64,000 nucleotides of DNA from DATFDN01 sp963756495 (GCA_963756495.1 CAVWNS010000001.1:496001-560000); one strand, 5' to 3'; shown: positions 17,535 through 26,769, numbered from the stretch's first letter. Notes: generated by a model from the sequence alone, not told the origin. Numbers and translations are program-made.

Positions 17535-17797
17535 CCCGGAAGCGCCTCGCCGCAGATCTGGTCGGCATGGATCTTGCCGCACATCTGGATCAGGCCGAGC
17601 GCGTACCTCCCAGTCGTCCGAGCCGAAACAGTAGTCGGTGACCGCGAGCATCTTCTGGAAGATCGTGGGGTTAGGCTCGCGTGTGAGCGCCATCAACACA
17701 GACATATTGTGGCGGGTCTCAGGCGATGCGCCAGAGCCCCACCTCCGGACCGCTGCCGATGATGATCACGTCGTAACGGTCTGAAGGCATCGCCTGT
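17535..17797 (-). pseudogene. GMC-family oxidoreductase, N-terminal and middle remnants
   Basis: ATG 17797 starts MPSDRYDVIIIGSGP, the Rossmann FAD-binding start of a GMC oxidoreductase. After about 28 codons the sequence jumps to MSVLMALTREPNPTIFQKML, AVTDYCFGSDDWE and, one frame over, YALGLIQMCGKIHADQICGE. This segment lies directly upstream of LDWLPEMPF at 14907 in related enzymes. The gene thus has a large internal deletion, frame breaks and two IS insertions (14912-17531). It is certainly inactive. Confidence 0.75.
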
Positions 17798-18233
17798 CGT
17801 GCTGAGGGTTCGGAGCTACCCGGGTGCGGGGACGGCCGGGCGCAAGTCGATCGCTGCCAACTCTACAATTCCCCGCGCGGGCACCGCCTAGGGTCCGAGC
17901 CGCCGTCCTCAGCGCCGGTGTGGGGCTCCGGATTGACGGCCTCGCGTCACTGCGGGACGGGAGCTTTAGCCGTAAAGGCACACTCGCCGTCGCGGAAGCG
18001 TCGGAAACTACTCACATGTTTTTCGAAGACCGGTCGTCGGTCCTCGCAAACTGCTGAGAGCCTGCTGGAGTGAGATCAACTTACGGCGGCATGGATTGGC
18101 ATCGGGTGAGCGGAGCCTCGACACCGGGCAGGACCGCCGCGAATGCGAAGCGAGCGGCGGAGACATCGAGGCGACCCGCGCGGTCTCGGAGCAGCCCGCC
18201 CAATGCACGAGCCAGCCGAAGCTGCGTTCCACC

Positions 18234-18288
18234 CCCTCCGCAGCCACTCCACGCGCAATTGCGCGTGGAACCTTGGGCTGCTCCGCCC
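18234..18288 (+). repeat. 55-bp palindromic element, copy 1
   Basis: It contains the perfect 20-bp palindrome CCACGCGCAATTGCGCGTGG between CCCTCCGCAG and GGCTGCTCCGCCC arms. It is the inverted counterpart of 18660-18714 with only two mismatches in 55 bp. It lies in the 3' half of the IS5-type transposase gene, between codons for GRW and VERSF. Confidence 0.85.
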
Positions 18289-18659
18289 AGCGTCCTGCGA
18301 GCACGACGAAGCCCTTCTGCTCGGGATCACGCTCAACGACGCGGTGGCGCATGCCGTGCAGGTTCGACCACTCGCGGCAGCGCTCGGCGGTGAAGGCACC
18401 ATCGAAGATCGCCTCGCGCAGGCTGGGCCACTCTGTCTTGCCGACATCGAGCGCGGGGAGCGTGTCGCGCTCCTGCGTGGAGGGGCGACGGCGAGCCAAG
18501 TGCCGTCGGCATCGACCAGGACCACGCGCTTGCGCCCCAGCACCTTCTTGGCTGCATCGTACCGGCGCCGGCCACGCACAGGGATGCACTTGACCGACTG
18601 CGTGTCGATGATGCCCAGGCGCGGTTCCGCCCTGCGTCCGCCAGCCCGATGCCGCAGGC

Positions 18660-18714
18660 GGGCGGAGCAGCCCAAGGTTCCACGCGCGATTGCGCGTGGA
18701 ATGGCTGCGGAGGG
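18660..18714 (-). repeat. 55-bp palindromic element, copy 2 (inverted)
   Basis: It is the reverse complement of the element at 18234-18288 apart from two positions (one lies in the palindrome centre, GCGCGATTGCGC). It lies in the 5' half of the same transposase gene between codons for FDRLLSDV and RLRHRAGG, adding a stretch that again contains PRAIARG. Confidence 0.85.
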
Positions 18715-19017
18715 CACGTCGGACAGCAGACGGTCGAACAGCCCAAGCGCCAGCCATCTGCGGAACCAGCCATATACTGTCTGCCAAGCCGAGAAACCGC
18801 ACGGCAGCGCCCGCCAGCTTCCACCTACCCGCAAGTGCCAGGTGATCGCGCTGACTACCGGCAGGGCAGGTGTCGCGCGCTCGCTGCGCGGCGGGTCGGC
18901 CCGCTCCAGCCATCGCGCCATCTCCTCGACCGCGCAGGTCGACACCATCTCCTTCAGGCCCGCTTCATAGCGGGCTCGATGGTTGATCCGCTTTGCGGCT
19001 CAACCGGTCCACATCTC

Positions 19018-19200
19018 GTCTCCACTCCCGACACGGACCATTTGCAGTTCGTGCCCGCAGCGGGATTGCCCTGGTTCATCGCCCTGTTCGGCCGTGACAG
19101 CCTTATTGCCTCGTTGCAGAACACGCTGGTTGTCCCTGACTTCGCGCGCAGCGCGCCCCACGTCCTGGGCGCCCGACAGGCGACGGAGCGGCGCCTAAAG
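19018..19200 (+). pseudogene. Fragment of amylo-alpha-1,6-glucosidase (glycogen debranching type)
   Basis: The plus strand encodes STPDTDHLQFVPAAGLPWFI, ALFGRDSLIASLQNTLVVPD and FARSAPHVLGARQATERR. The AAGLPWFxxLFGRDSLIxxLQ motif is characteristic of the GDE C-terminal (glycogen debranching, GH15-like) proteins. Only about 60 residues remain, lying between the IS5-type and IS1380-type remnants. No start or stop is native. Confidence 0.7.
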
Positions 19201-19405
19201 CACGGTGTGAGCTGCAGGGTTACGTCTAGCCCGCATTTCTCACGGTTGGTATGTGCATCGCGTGCCGATGGACGCGGCGCGGCATGATTGGTCGCGCATT
19301 TGGTTAGGATGCCTTGGCATTGGAATTTGGGCGCGCGTGTTCCGGCCGACCATCGGCGTCTTCGTGGAGCAGCTGAAGCTGCTTGCGGTGTCCGGTTCGT
19401 GGTGG

Positions 19406-19650
19406 TCAGGCGACGGTCCTTCGCAGCCTCGCGTGCGCCAGCACGAACTTGTGCTGCGAAGGACAAGCCGAGGCCATGGCGATGCTGACGCGGCGGACGC
19501 TGATCCGCACCAGGGCGCCGATCTTGAGTAGGCGCAGGCGGATCGTGCCGCAGGTCGCGGTGGCGAACTGGGTGTGCGTCAGGCCAATGCGGCGCAGCGC
19601 GCAGAGTAGTATGTAGGCGGCGGACGCGAACCAGAGGCGAGCCGGGTGGA
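19406..19650 (-). pseudogene. IS1380-family transposase, C-terminal fragment (minus strand)
   Basis: Reads ARLWFASAAYILLCALRRIG, THTQFATATCGTIRLRLLK, IGALVRISVRRVSIAMASAC and then LAHARLRRTVA to a TGA at 19406-19408. This is the well-conserved C-terminus of IS1380-type transposases. It faces a second, slightly different fragment on the plus strand, so two diverged copies contributed. Confidence 0.75.
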
Positions 19651-20262
19651 TGACGTCTTCGGCCTGGCACGCAACGAACGTCTGGAGCGCGAGATCGCGG
19701 CCGAACTGTCGGCGGCCGCGGGGGAGAGTGCCGCGACCGGCAAGCCGGCCCGCTACTTCGCGACTTCACGTATGCGACGCTGGATAGCGGGAGCCGAGAG
19801 CGGCGCGTCGTCGGCAAAGCGGAGGGAATTTCCGGTGCCGAGCCGCAGCACGGCAAGCCCAACCCGCGCTTCATTGTCAGCTCGCTCAAGCCCGCCGAAG
19901 CCGGCGCGCGCCCTCTCTACGAGGCGATCGACTGCGCACGCGGCGAGATGGAAAACCGGATCAAGGAAGGCCAGCTTGACCTGTTTGCTGACCCCCCCTC
20001 GGCGGGAACGATGCGCGCCAATCAGCTCCGGCTCTGGTTTGCTTCGATGGCCCATGTCCTGCGCTGTGCCTTGCGCCGCATCGGCCGCGCGCACACGCAG
20101 TTCGCCGAGGCCCCCTGCAGCACGATCCGGCTCAAGCTGCTGAAAACCGGCGCTCTGGTTCGCGTCAGCGTGCGACGCGTGAAGATCGCGATGGCTTCAG
20201 CCTGCCCCTGGCAAGCCGAGTTCGGGCTCGCCCATGCCTCGCTGTCCAGGGCAGCGCGCTGA
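19646..20262 (+). pseudogene. IS1380-family transposase, C-terminal half (plus strand), frameshifted
   Basis: It begins MDDVFGLARNERLEREIAAE, a hallmark of the IS1380 family (normally YVFGLARNxRLxxEI). It then needs frame changes to follow through TYATLDSWS- and FIVSSLKPAEAG-like parts, and ends in MENRIKEGQLDLFADPPSAG, QLRLWFASMAHVLRCALRRI, SVRRVKIAMASACPWQAEFG to TGA 20262. The N-terminal half with the first catalytic residues is missing. Confidence 0.75.
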
Positions 20263-20442
20263 CACGACACAGACCGAACACAGCTCACCGCTTCCCGACA
20301 ACGCCGCCCCTGCGGCGAGGACGCAACTCGCCCGAATCTCGCCCGGCCTCCCTGGTCAGCCTGCCCAGAGCTCAGCGCGGCCGCTCAGCATCCCTCGATC
20401 GCGCCTCAGGCCGAACCCCTGTGAGAAACGCGGGCTAGCAGT

Positions 20443-21669
20443 CAGGGGAATCGCTTGAAGGTCACTGAGCTGTTCTGGTGATGAGGGCGCGACGGTAGCT
20501 TTGGTCCCAGGCTGCGGTTTTGCGTCTGACCGTGAGGCTGTCCTTGCCTGGGGCGGCGCGGATGAGGTTCATCGCCATATGCTTGATGGTGGCCATGTTT
20601 TTCGGACCATGCTGCGGTCCGCAGGCGCATCAGATCGTCGTGGAACACCACGTCGAGCACCCAATGCAAGCGGTTCTCAATACCCCAGTGCGCCCGCACG
20701 GCGCGCGCAAGCATTCGGGCGTCCATGGCCAGCGACGACAGGAAGAAGCGGCGTGCCGTGGTGGTTGTGCCGTCCCGCTCGACGGTTGCCTCGACCATGG
20801 CGATGGCGCGCAGGCCGGGGAAGCGTGGCTCGCCCGGGAAGCGCCGCTCGGTGGTCAGCCAGTCCACGTCATAGCTGAGCCCGTGGCGGCGGGTCTCGAT
20901 GCGGCCGTGGTCGGCGTCGATGGTCTCGAACGCCTCGCCACGGCGTTCGGTGGGGGTTTCGAAGAACGTTTCCACCTCGTCGGCCAGGCTGCGCTGATTG
21001 TCCTTGAGCGCCAGCAGGTAGTCTGCGCCGCGGTCGATGACCGCCTGAGCGATCTTGGTCTGGCATCCCATCGCATCGATGGTGACCAAGGCGCCAGTCA
21101 GGTGGAGGCGTCCAGCAGCAGCGGGATGGCGACGATCTCGTTGGACTTCGTGCCGACCGCCTGCTGGCCCAGCACGAGCCGCTGGCGCGCCGCCCAGGCG
21201 CTGACGACGTGCAACGGATGCGCGTCGCCGCGCCGGGCCCGCCGCGAGGTCTTGCCGTCGATGGCGACGATATCCGGCGCGTCCTCGCGCAAGCCCTCGA
21301 CCCAGGCGGTGAAGCATTCGCAGAACAGGCCGGGATCAAGCGCATTCATCACGTCGTTGAGCGTGTCGTGCGACGGGATGCCTCGCTTAAACGGCAGCAG
21401 GGTCCGTAGAAACGCGAGCTTCTTGCGGCCCCAGACCCACATCGCGACGAAGTCCTCGGCCCCGGCCAGCGTCGCGCACACAACGACCCGCATGACCTCG
21501 GGCAGCGGATAAACCACCTTGCCGGGCTGACGCGGATCGTCGAGCGCCGAAAAATGGTCGAGCAGAGCCGGGCCAGCCATCGGGAAACCTCCTCAGGAGA
21601 GGTCTCCCACGAATTCAGATTTCACGCCGCGCCGGAATCCCCCCTCGCCCGGTTCAAGCGATTGCCCTG
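20443..21669 (-). mobile_element. ISAs1-family element, copy 1 (1227 bp)
   Basis: The ends CAGGGGAATCGCTTGAA and, inverted, CAGGGCAATCGCTTGAA match in 16 of 17 positions. A 9-bp target duplication GCTAGCAGT flanks it (20434-20442 and 21670-21678). The target spans the exact junction between the IS1380 and IS1182 elements. It is near-identical to copy 2 at 30207-31433. Confidence 0.92.
20462..21580 (-). pseudogene. ISAs1-family transposase, copy 1 (two frameshifts)
   Basis: Start MAGPALLDHFSALDDPRQPG; family motifs DIVAIDGKTSRRARRGDAHP, VTIDAMGCQTKIAQAVIDRG, ADYLLALKDNQ and HWGIENRLHWVLDVVFHDD. A T is missing near 21112 (GCGTCC against GCGTTCC in copy 2), which breaks the frame after IPLLL. 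A second break near 20620, shared with copy 2, separates LMRLRT from HGPKNMATIKHMAMNLIR at the C-terminus. The first break is private to this copy and lies in a short homopolymer. Confidence 0.88.
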
Positions 21670-21674
21670 GCTAG

Positions 21675-23064
21675 CAGTCTGTCGGATTGCCTTGGCGGTT
21701 GGCATGATGCAGCATCGGCGAATGGCACACTTCATTCCGTCCAACCGCGACCAGTGATTCCTGCTGCCGCCCGACCTGAAGGACTGGCTTGCCGAGGACA
21801 ACGTGGCGCATTTCGTGGTCGCCGCGGTGGAGCGGGTGCCGCTTGGGGCATTCAAGGTGGCGGCGCGGCCCGGCGGCAAGCCGCAATATCATCCACGCCT
21901 GATGCTCGCGCTGCTGATCTACAGCTATGCCAACGGCATCGTCTCCTCACGGCGGATCGAACGGGCGAGCCATCGCGACATCGGCGTGCGCTTCGTGGCG
22001 GCCAACCTGCACGCTGATCACGACACGATCGCGGTCTTCCGGCGCACCAACAAGGCGGCGTTCGAGGCGGTCTTCCTGCAGGTTCTGCTGCTGGCGCGCG
22101 AGAGCGGCCTGCTGCGCGTCGGCACGGTGTCGATCGACGGCACCAAGATTGACGCCAACGCCGCGAAGATCCGCTCCGTGCGCTATGACCGCGTGCAGGC
22201 GCTGCGCGCCAAGCTTGCCGCCGATATTGCGGTGCTGACCGCGCAAGCCGAGGCGGCCGATGCCGAGAATGATGATCCGCAGGCGCTGCCGGCCGAGATC
22301 GCCCGGGGTGAGGCGTTGAAGGCGAAACTCGATGCCGCCTGCGCCCGGCTGGAAGCACAGGCCCGTGCGGAGGCCGAAGCTGCCCGCCCGACCTACGAGA
22401 CGAAGAAGGCCGCCTATGACGCCAGGCGTGGCTGGCGCGGCCGCCCGCCGGTCCCGCCCGATGATGATCCACCGCCCGAGCGGCAGGGCAACCTGACCGA
22501 CCCGGACAGCGCATTGATGCGCCGCTCGGACGCGCATGAATACCGGCAGGCCTACAACGCGCAGGCGGTGGTGTGCGCCGACGGCGCGCAACTGATCCTC
22601 GCGACCGGGATCACCGCCAGCCCCGCCGACGCGCCGAGCTCGCCGTAACCATCGTGGCGATGGAGGAAACCATCGGCTTGCCGCGCGTGGTGCTGGCCGA
22701 CACAGGCTTGCCAGCGGGCCGGCGGTGGCAGACCTGCAGGCCCGCGGCATCGAGCCGCTGGTCGCGATCGGGCGAACACAGCCGCACCGGCCCTACGACT
22801 TCCGTCCGCCGCCGAAGCCCCCTGAAAACCGATGATGCCAAAGCCCTCTACAAAAGGCGCAAGCAGACCGTCGAACCCGTGTTCGGCATCAAAACCGCCC
22901 TGGGCTTCGTCCACTTCCGCCTCCGTGGCCTGCAACAAATCGCCACCGAGTGGACCCTGATCGCTCTCGCCTACAACTGCAGGCGCATCACGCGCCTGCA
23001 GGCCGCATGACAGCACCCAAACCCGTCGCCGCCAAAGCTCGGACGAGCCGAATCCGACAGACTG
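21675..23064 (+). mobile_element. IS1182-family element
   Basis: The terminal inverted repeats CAGTCTGTCGGATT (21675-21688) and AATCCGACAGACTG (23051-23064) are flanked by CTAG on both sides. The left CTAG is shared with the IS1380 element's right flank, indicating insertion into that target. The ISAs1 copy 1 later landed on the junction. Confidence 0.85.
21722..23010 (+). pseudogene. IS1182-family transposase with nonsense and frameshift
   Basis: Start MAHFIPSNRDQ is followed by an in-frame TGA and then FLLPPDLKDWLAEDNVAHFV, the standard IS1182 N-terminus. The body continues with GKPQYHPRLMLALLIYSYAN, VSIDGTKIDANAAKIRSVRY and HEYRQAYNAQAVVCADGAQL. After about 22610 the frame is lost and recovered further on, ending KTDDAKALYKRRKQTVEPVF, GIKTALGFVHFRLRGLQQIA to TGA 23010. 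It is inactive as it stands. Confidence 0.85.
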
Positions 23065-23467
23065 CTAGCCCAGTGAGCGCCTGTCCCTGTCCTGACCGAT
23101 CACTGCGGGCGCCTTCCGGACCATGTTCGTCGCCCAGCAGAGCCCGACGGTCGCGCCCATCATCCGGGGCAGCAGCAGGACGCACAGCATCGCCGCCAGC
23201 GGCAGCCAGATCGCGCCCTCCACCCACACCGACGGAGCATAGACGCGGTCCACCCACATGAACGGCGGGATCAGCAGGTGCCCGGCAATGAGGATCGTCA
23301 GGTAGGGCGGAAAATCGTCGGACGGGTAGATGCTGTTATCCGCGCCGTACGTCTCGCACGCGGGGGCGGACCTTCAGGTAGCTGCGGAGAAGCCGGCCCT
23401 CCCCGCAGGCGGGACAGCGGCAGGCAAGACCCCGACGCACGCCCGTCCAGATCGACTTCTCGCCCAT
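23065..23467 (-). pseudogene. DUF983 membrane protein, frameshifted
   Basis: ATG 23467 with GGGAGAG upstream starts MGEKSIWTGVRRGLACRCPA, with CRCPACGEGRLLRSYLKVRP being the DUF983 zinc-ribbon-like start. In a run of five G (plus strand, 23360-23364) the frame breaks; the next frame continues ACETYGADNSIYPSDDFPPY, LTILIAGHLLIPPFMWVDRV and two membrane helices (AIWLPLAAMLCVLLLPRMMG). The stop TAG comes from the CTAG flanking the IS1182 element, so the natural end may be lost. DUF983 proteins are small inner-membrane proteins of unknown role. Confidence 0.8.
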
Positions 23468-23594
23468 TGCACTCTCCCGTCCGCAGCGTCGCGCGGAAAT
23501 GACGCCCCCGCAGGACACACGGCGGTAGGTAGGTCGCGCATGGACGAACCGCAATCAATGCCCGCGCGTCGGAGCCATTCTTCTCACCTATTCC

Positions 23595-23690
23595 GATCAT
23601 TCCCGCGAAAGCGGGAATCCAGGGGGAAGGAATGGAACTCGGTGCGCGAAGTCTGGGTACCCGTCTTCGCGGGTATGATAGAATGGATAA
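23595..23690. repeat. REP-like inverted doublet, locus 1
   Basis: ATTCCCGCGAAAGCGGGAAT (a hairpin) followed by CCAGGG and, about 35 bp later, an inverted degenerate partner TACCCGTCTTCGCGGGTA. The same layout occurs at 32755-32855 and 62826-62911. It lies between the DUF983 and VOC genes. Confidence 0.7.
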
Positions 23691-23755
23691 GGACAAAGGG
23701 CGGTTCAGAACGGTTGTCCGACGTTGATCTGAACCGTCTTCGCCGACCTGTCGTG

Positions 23756-24310
23756 TCAGTGCGCGCGCAGATCGTTGTTCACGTGATGGTCCCCCGCCAC
23801 CCAGCGGCTCAGCTCCGCATGCGCGTCGGCCCGGCGCAGCGCGTCGATCTCGGCCGCGTCCGGCGGATCGACGGTAAATTCGACGATCAGGTCCTCCGGC
23901 GAGGTCACGTACATCGAACGGCAATAGCCGTGATCGGTCTCGCGCACCGCCACGCCGGCGGCCTTCACCCGCGCGATCAGCTCGTCATAGGTCGCATCGC
24001 TCACCTTGAACGCCACGTGGTCGAAGTTCGGCACCTGGGCTGGCTTCTCGGGCACGATCAACGGATAGACGTCCGGATCGGCGAACGCGAAGAACGCGAG
24101 CGCGCCGCCATCGGCCAGGGCGTAGAAGGTGTGACACATCGGCACCTCCCGCCCGAAGGCCGGGTGGCGGACGCTCTCGCACCAGGTGGCGACGAGGGGA
24201 ATTCCCAGCACGTTCTCAAAGAATTGGCGGTTCCGCTCCTGGTCGCGCACCACGTAGGCATGGTGGTGCAGGCGCTCGGGCAGGCGCGCGAGAGGCTTGG
24301 TGGTCGGCAT
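23756..24310 (-). CDS. VOC-superfamily (glyoxalase/bleomycin resistance-like) protein
   Basis: 184 residues from ATG 24310 with GGGAG upstream. The N-terminal LHHHAYVVRDQERNRQFFEN and the later PNFDHVAFKVSDATYDELIA are the beginnings of paired VOC modules; VEFTVDPPDA supplies the acidic ligand position. A metal-dependent lyase, dioxygenase or isomerase role is typical, but the substrate is unknown. It is divergent from the MetE-like gene with an 88-bp gap. Confidence 0.8.
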   Translation of the reverse strand: MPTTKPLARLPERLHHHAYVVRDQERNRQFFENVLGIPLVATWCESVRHPAFGREVPMCHTFYALADGGALAFFAFADPDVYPLIVPEKPAQVPNFDHVAFKVSDATYDELIARVKAAGVAVRETDHGYCRSMYVTSPEDLIVEFTVDPPDAAEIDALRRADAHAELSRWVAGDHHVNNDLRAH

Positions 24311-24398
24311 CGCTTCACTCCCTTTGCCGGTGGCGATACGAGCTTGCGCGTCACCTGACCCGGCCGCAAGCTGGCGTCCGCGCCGGCCTGGAGCCCTG

Positions 24399-25440
24399 AT
24401 GCCCTACCCCGCCCATCTGCTGCCGACCACCGTCGTGGGCAGCTACCCGCAGCCCGACTGGCTGGTGGACCGCGACGCGCTGCACAAGCACGGCGTGCCC
24501 CGGACGCACGCGGCGGATATCTGGCGCATCCCCGAGGCGTGGCGCGAGCAGGCACAGGACGACGCGACCCTGCTCGCCATCCGCGACATGGAGCGCGCCG
24601 GCATCGACATCGTCTCCGACGGCGAGGCGCGGCGGGAGAGCTACTCCAACCGCTTCGCCCTCGCGCTGGAGGGGATCGACGCCGACCGTCCCGGTCAGGT
24701 CGTCTCCCAGCAGGGCCGCGCGACGTCCGTTCCGCGCGTGGTCGGGCGCATCCGGCGCACCAGCGCGGTGGAACTGCGCGACGCCGAATTCCTGGTGCGC
24801 AACACCGACCGCGCGACCAAGATCACCCTGCCCGGCCCGTTCACCCTGTCGCGCCAGGTGCAGGACGATTTCTACCGCGATGCCGAGGCGCTCGCGATGG
24901 ACTACGCCGCTGCCGTGAACGCCGAGGCGCGCGCGCTCAAGGCCGCCGGGGTGGACGTGATCCAGCTCGACGAGCCATGGGTGCGCACCGCGCCCGAGGC
25001 CGCCGCCCGCTACGCCGCGCGGGCGATCGACCGGGCGCTGGAGGGGATCGCAGGGCCGACCGTCGTGCATCTCTGTTTCGGCTACGCCGCGATCGTGCAC
25101 CAGAAGCCCACGGGCTATGCCTTCCTGCCGCAACTGGCCGACTGCGCCGCGACCCAGATCTCGATCGAGGCCGCGCAGCCGCGTCTCGATCTCGGCGTGC
25201 TGCGCGCGCTGCCGGGCAAGCAGATCATGCTGGGGGTGATCGACCTCGGCGATCCGGCGATCGAGACGCCGGAGCAGGTCGCGCAGCGTATCCGCGCCGC
25301 GCTGGCCCATGTGCCGGCCCGAGCGGCTGATCCCGGCGCCCGATTGCGGGATGAAATACCTCCCGCGCGAAACCGCGTTCGGCAAGCTGGGCGCACTGGC
25401 GGCGGGCGCGGCGATCGTGCGGCGGGAACTGGCGGGATAG
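24399..25440 (+). pseudogene. MetE-like methyltransferase (cobalamin-independent methionine synthase, C-terminal domain family), frameshifted
   Basis: MPYPAHLLPTTVVGSYPQPD is the standard start of the stand-alone MetE C-terminal (UROD/MetE-like) family. Also visible are DIVSDGEARRESYSNRF, GVDVIQLDEPWV, CFGYAAIV and VIDLGDPAIETPEQVAQRIR. An extra G near 25316 shifts the frame; the correct tail (ERLIPAPDCGMKYLPRETAF, containing the zinc-ligand Cys of PDCGMK) ends at TAG 25438-25440. Read through without correction, the frame runs into the downstream gene, which creates a false 800-residue fusion. Confidence 0.85.
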
Positions 25441-25442
25441 GC

Positions 25443-26711
25443 ATGCGCATCGAGATCATCTGCACCGGCGACGAAGTCCTGACGGGCAAGATCGTCAACA
25501 CGAATTTCAGCTACATGACGCAGAAGCTGGAGGATGTCGGCCTCTCCGTCATTTGGGAAACAACCGTCGGCGACGATCGCGCCAACCTGCTGGAGGCGTT
25601 CCGCCTCGCCGCCGCGCGTTCCGACGCGGTGATCGTCAATGGCGGGCTCGGGCCGACCGTCGATGATCTGTCCCAAGAGATCGCCGCCGAGGTGGCCGGC
25701 GTCACTCTCGTTCTCGACGAGGCCTGGCTCGCGCGCATGGAGGATTTCTTCCACCGGCGCGGGCGCGTGATGTCGCCCAACAACCGCAAGCAGGCGATGC
25801 TGCCGGATGGGGCGGAGATGCTGGACAATCCGATCGGCACCGCCTGCGGCTTCGCGATGACGATCGACAAGGCCCGCTTCTTCTTCACCCCCGGCGTCCC
25901 GCGCGAGCTGCGCCGCATGCTGGAGGAGCAGATCATCCCCCGCCTGCTGGCAACGAGCGGCGCGCCCGGCATGATCCGGCTCAAGCGGTTCCATACCTAT
26001 GGCCTCGGCGAATTGCATGTCGATCAGATGTTGGCCGGCATCGAGGAATTGGCGCCGGACGGCAGCGTAAAGCTGGGATTCCGCGCCCACTACCCGCAGA
26101 TCGAGACCAAGCTGACCGTGCACGGGTCGGACACGGCGGATGTCGCGCGCCGGCTGGCACCGGTGCAGGACGAGGTGCGTCGCCGGCTCGGCACGTTCAT
26201 CCTCGCCGAGGACGACCAGACACTGGAGGGCATCATCATCGCGCGGCTGGCCGAACTGCGCGCCTCGCTGGCGCTGGCGGAGACCTTCACCAGCGGGCAG
26301 GTCGCCGCGCGGCTCGTCCATCTGACCGGCGCCGAGCACGTCTTCCGCCGGGGCGTGGTCGCGCGCGACCTGGAGCAGATCCAGGCGGCGGTCGGGCTCG
26401 GTCCCACCGAGGGCGCGATCACCGAGGACATTGCGGCCGCCATCGCCCGCGCGCTGTGCCGCGAAACAGGCGCGACGCACGCGATGGCCGCGCTGATCGA
26501 CCTCGACGACGAAGCCGCCGAGGGGATCGATTTCGGCGGCACTGTGTGGGTTGCCATCGCGACCGAGCACGACACGCCGGTGCGCCGCGCCCGCATCGCC
26601 GGCGGCCGCGAATGGGTGCGCCTCGGCGCGGTGGAACTCGCCCTCGACTGCCTGCGCCGCCACCTGCACGGGCTGCCACTGCGGGAGCGGACGGATTTCG
26701 AGCGGGTTTAG
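25443..26711 (+). CDS. cinA: CinA-like protein (MoaB/MogA-type domain plus PncC-like domain)
   Basis: 422 residues starting MRIEIICTGDEVLTGKIVNT two bases after the MetE-like stop. The N-terminal molybdopterin-binding-like domain is clear (GDEVLTGKIVNTNFSYMTQK, VNGGLGPTVDDLSQEIAAEV, AMLPDGAEMLDNPIGTACGF, FFFTPGVPRELRRMLEEQII). The C-terminal part (LALAETFTSGQVAARLVHLT) resembles the nicotinamide-nucleotide deamidase (PncC) domain, though the usual ES-TGG motif is changed (ETFTSG, LTGAEHVF). CinA recycles NMN or ADP-ribose in other bacteria. Tight spacing suggests co-transcription with the MetE-like gene. Confidence 0.85.
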   Translation: MRIEIICTGDEVLTGKIVNTNFSYMTQKLEDVGLSVIWETTVGDDRANLLEAFRLAAARSDAVIVNGGLGPTVDDLSQEIAAEVAGVTLVLDEAWLARMEDFFHRRGRVMSPNNRKQAMLPDGAEMLDNPIGTACGFAMTIDKARFFFTPGVPRELRRMLEEQIIPRLLATSGAPGMIRLKRFHTYGLGELHVDQMLAGIEELAPDGSVKLGFRAHYPQIETKLTVHGSDTADVARRLAPVQDEVRRRLGTFILAEDDQTLEGIIIARLAELRASLALAETFTSGQVAARLVHLTGAEHVFRRGVVARDLEQIQAAVGLGPTEGAITEDIAAAIARALCRETGATHAMAALIDLDDEAAEGIDFGGTVWVAIATEHDTPVRRARIAGGREWVRLGAVELALDCLRRHLHGLPLRERTDFERV

Positions 26712-26769
26712 AGCCAAAGCGGAAGCAGGAACCGCCGCTTTTGGGTGGGGAACGGACTTCAATTGCCGC

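Larger units (their letters stand above)
18076..18948 (-). pseudogene. IS5-family transposase with two in-frame palindromic inserts and a frameshift
   Basis: The N-terminal frame runs from 18948: ERADPPRSERATPALPVVSA, WHLRVGGSWRALPCGFSAWQ, TVYGWFRRWLALGLFDRLL, then IIDTQSVKCIPVRG and KVLGRKRVVLVDADGTWLAV (DDE core). A shift near 18475 moves to QERDTLPALDVGKTEW, EQKGFVVLAGRW and VERSFGWLVHW (Glu region). Two copies of a 55-bp palindromic element interrupt SDV/RLRHR and GRW/VERSF. Each adds about 17-20 residues containing PRAIARG and leaves the local frame open. The element ends were not resolved with confidence. Confidence 0.8.
19230..20434. mobile_element. IS1380-family element remnant with inverted internal halves
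   Basis: The terminal inverted repeats CCCGCATTTCTCAC (19230-19243) and GTGAGAAACGCGGG (20421-20434) are flanked by CTAG on both sides. The interior is shorter than a normal IS1380 element (about 1.2 kb instead of about 1.6-1.7 kb). It holds two transposase C-terminal pieces facing opposite directions that meet near 19646, so it is a rearranged, dead element. Confidence 0.75.
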
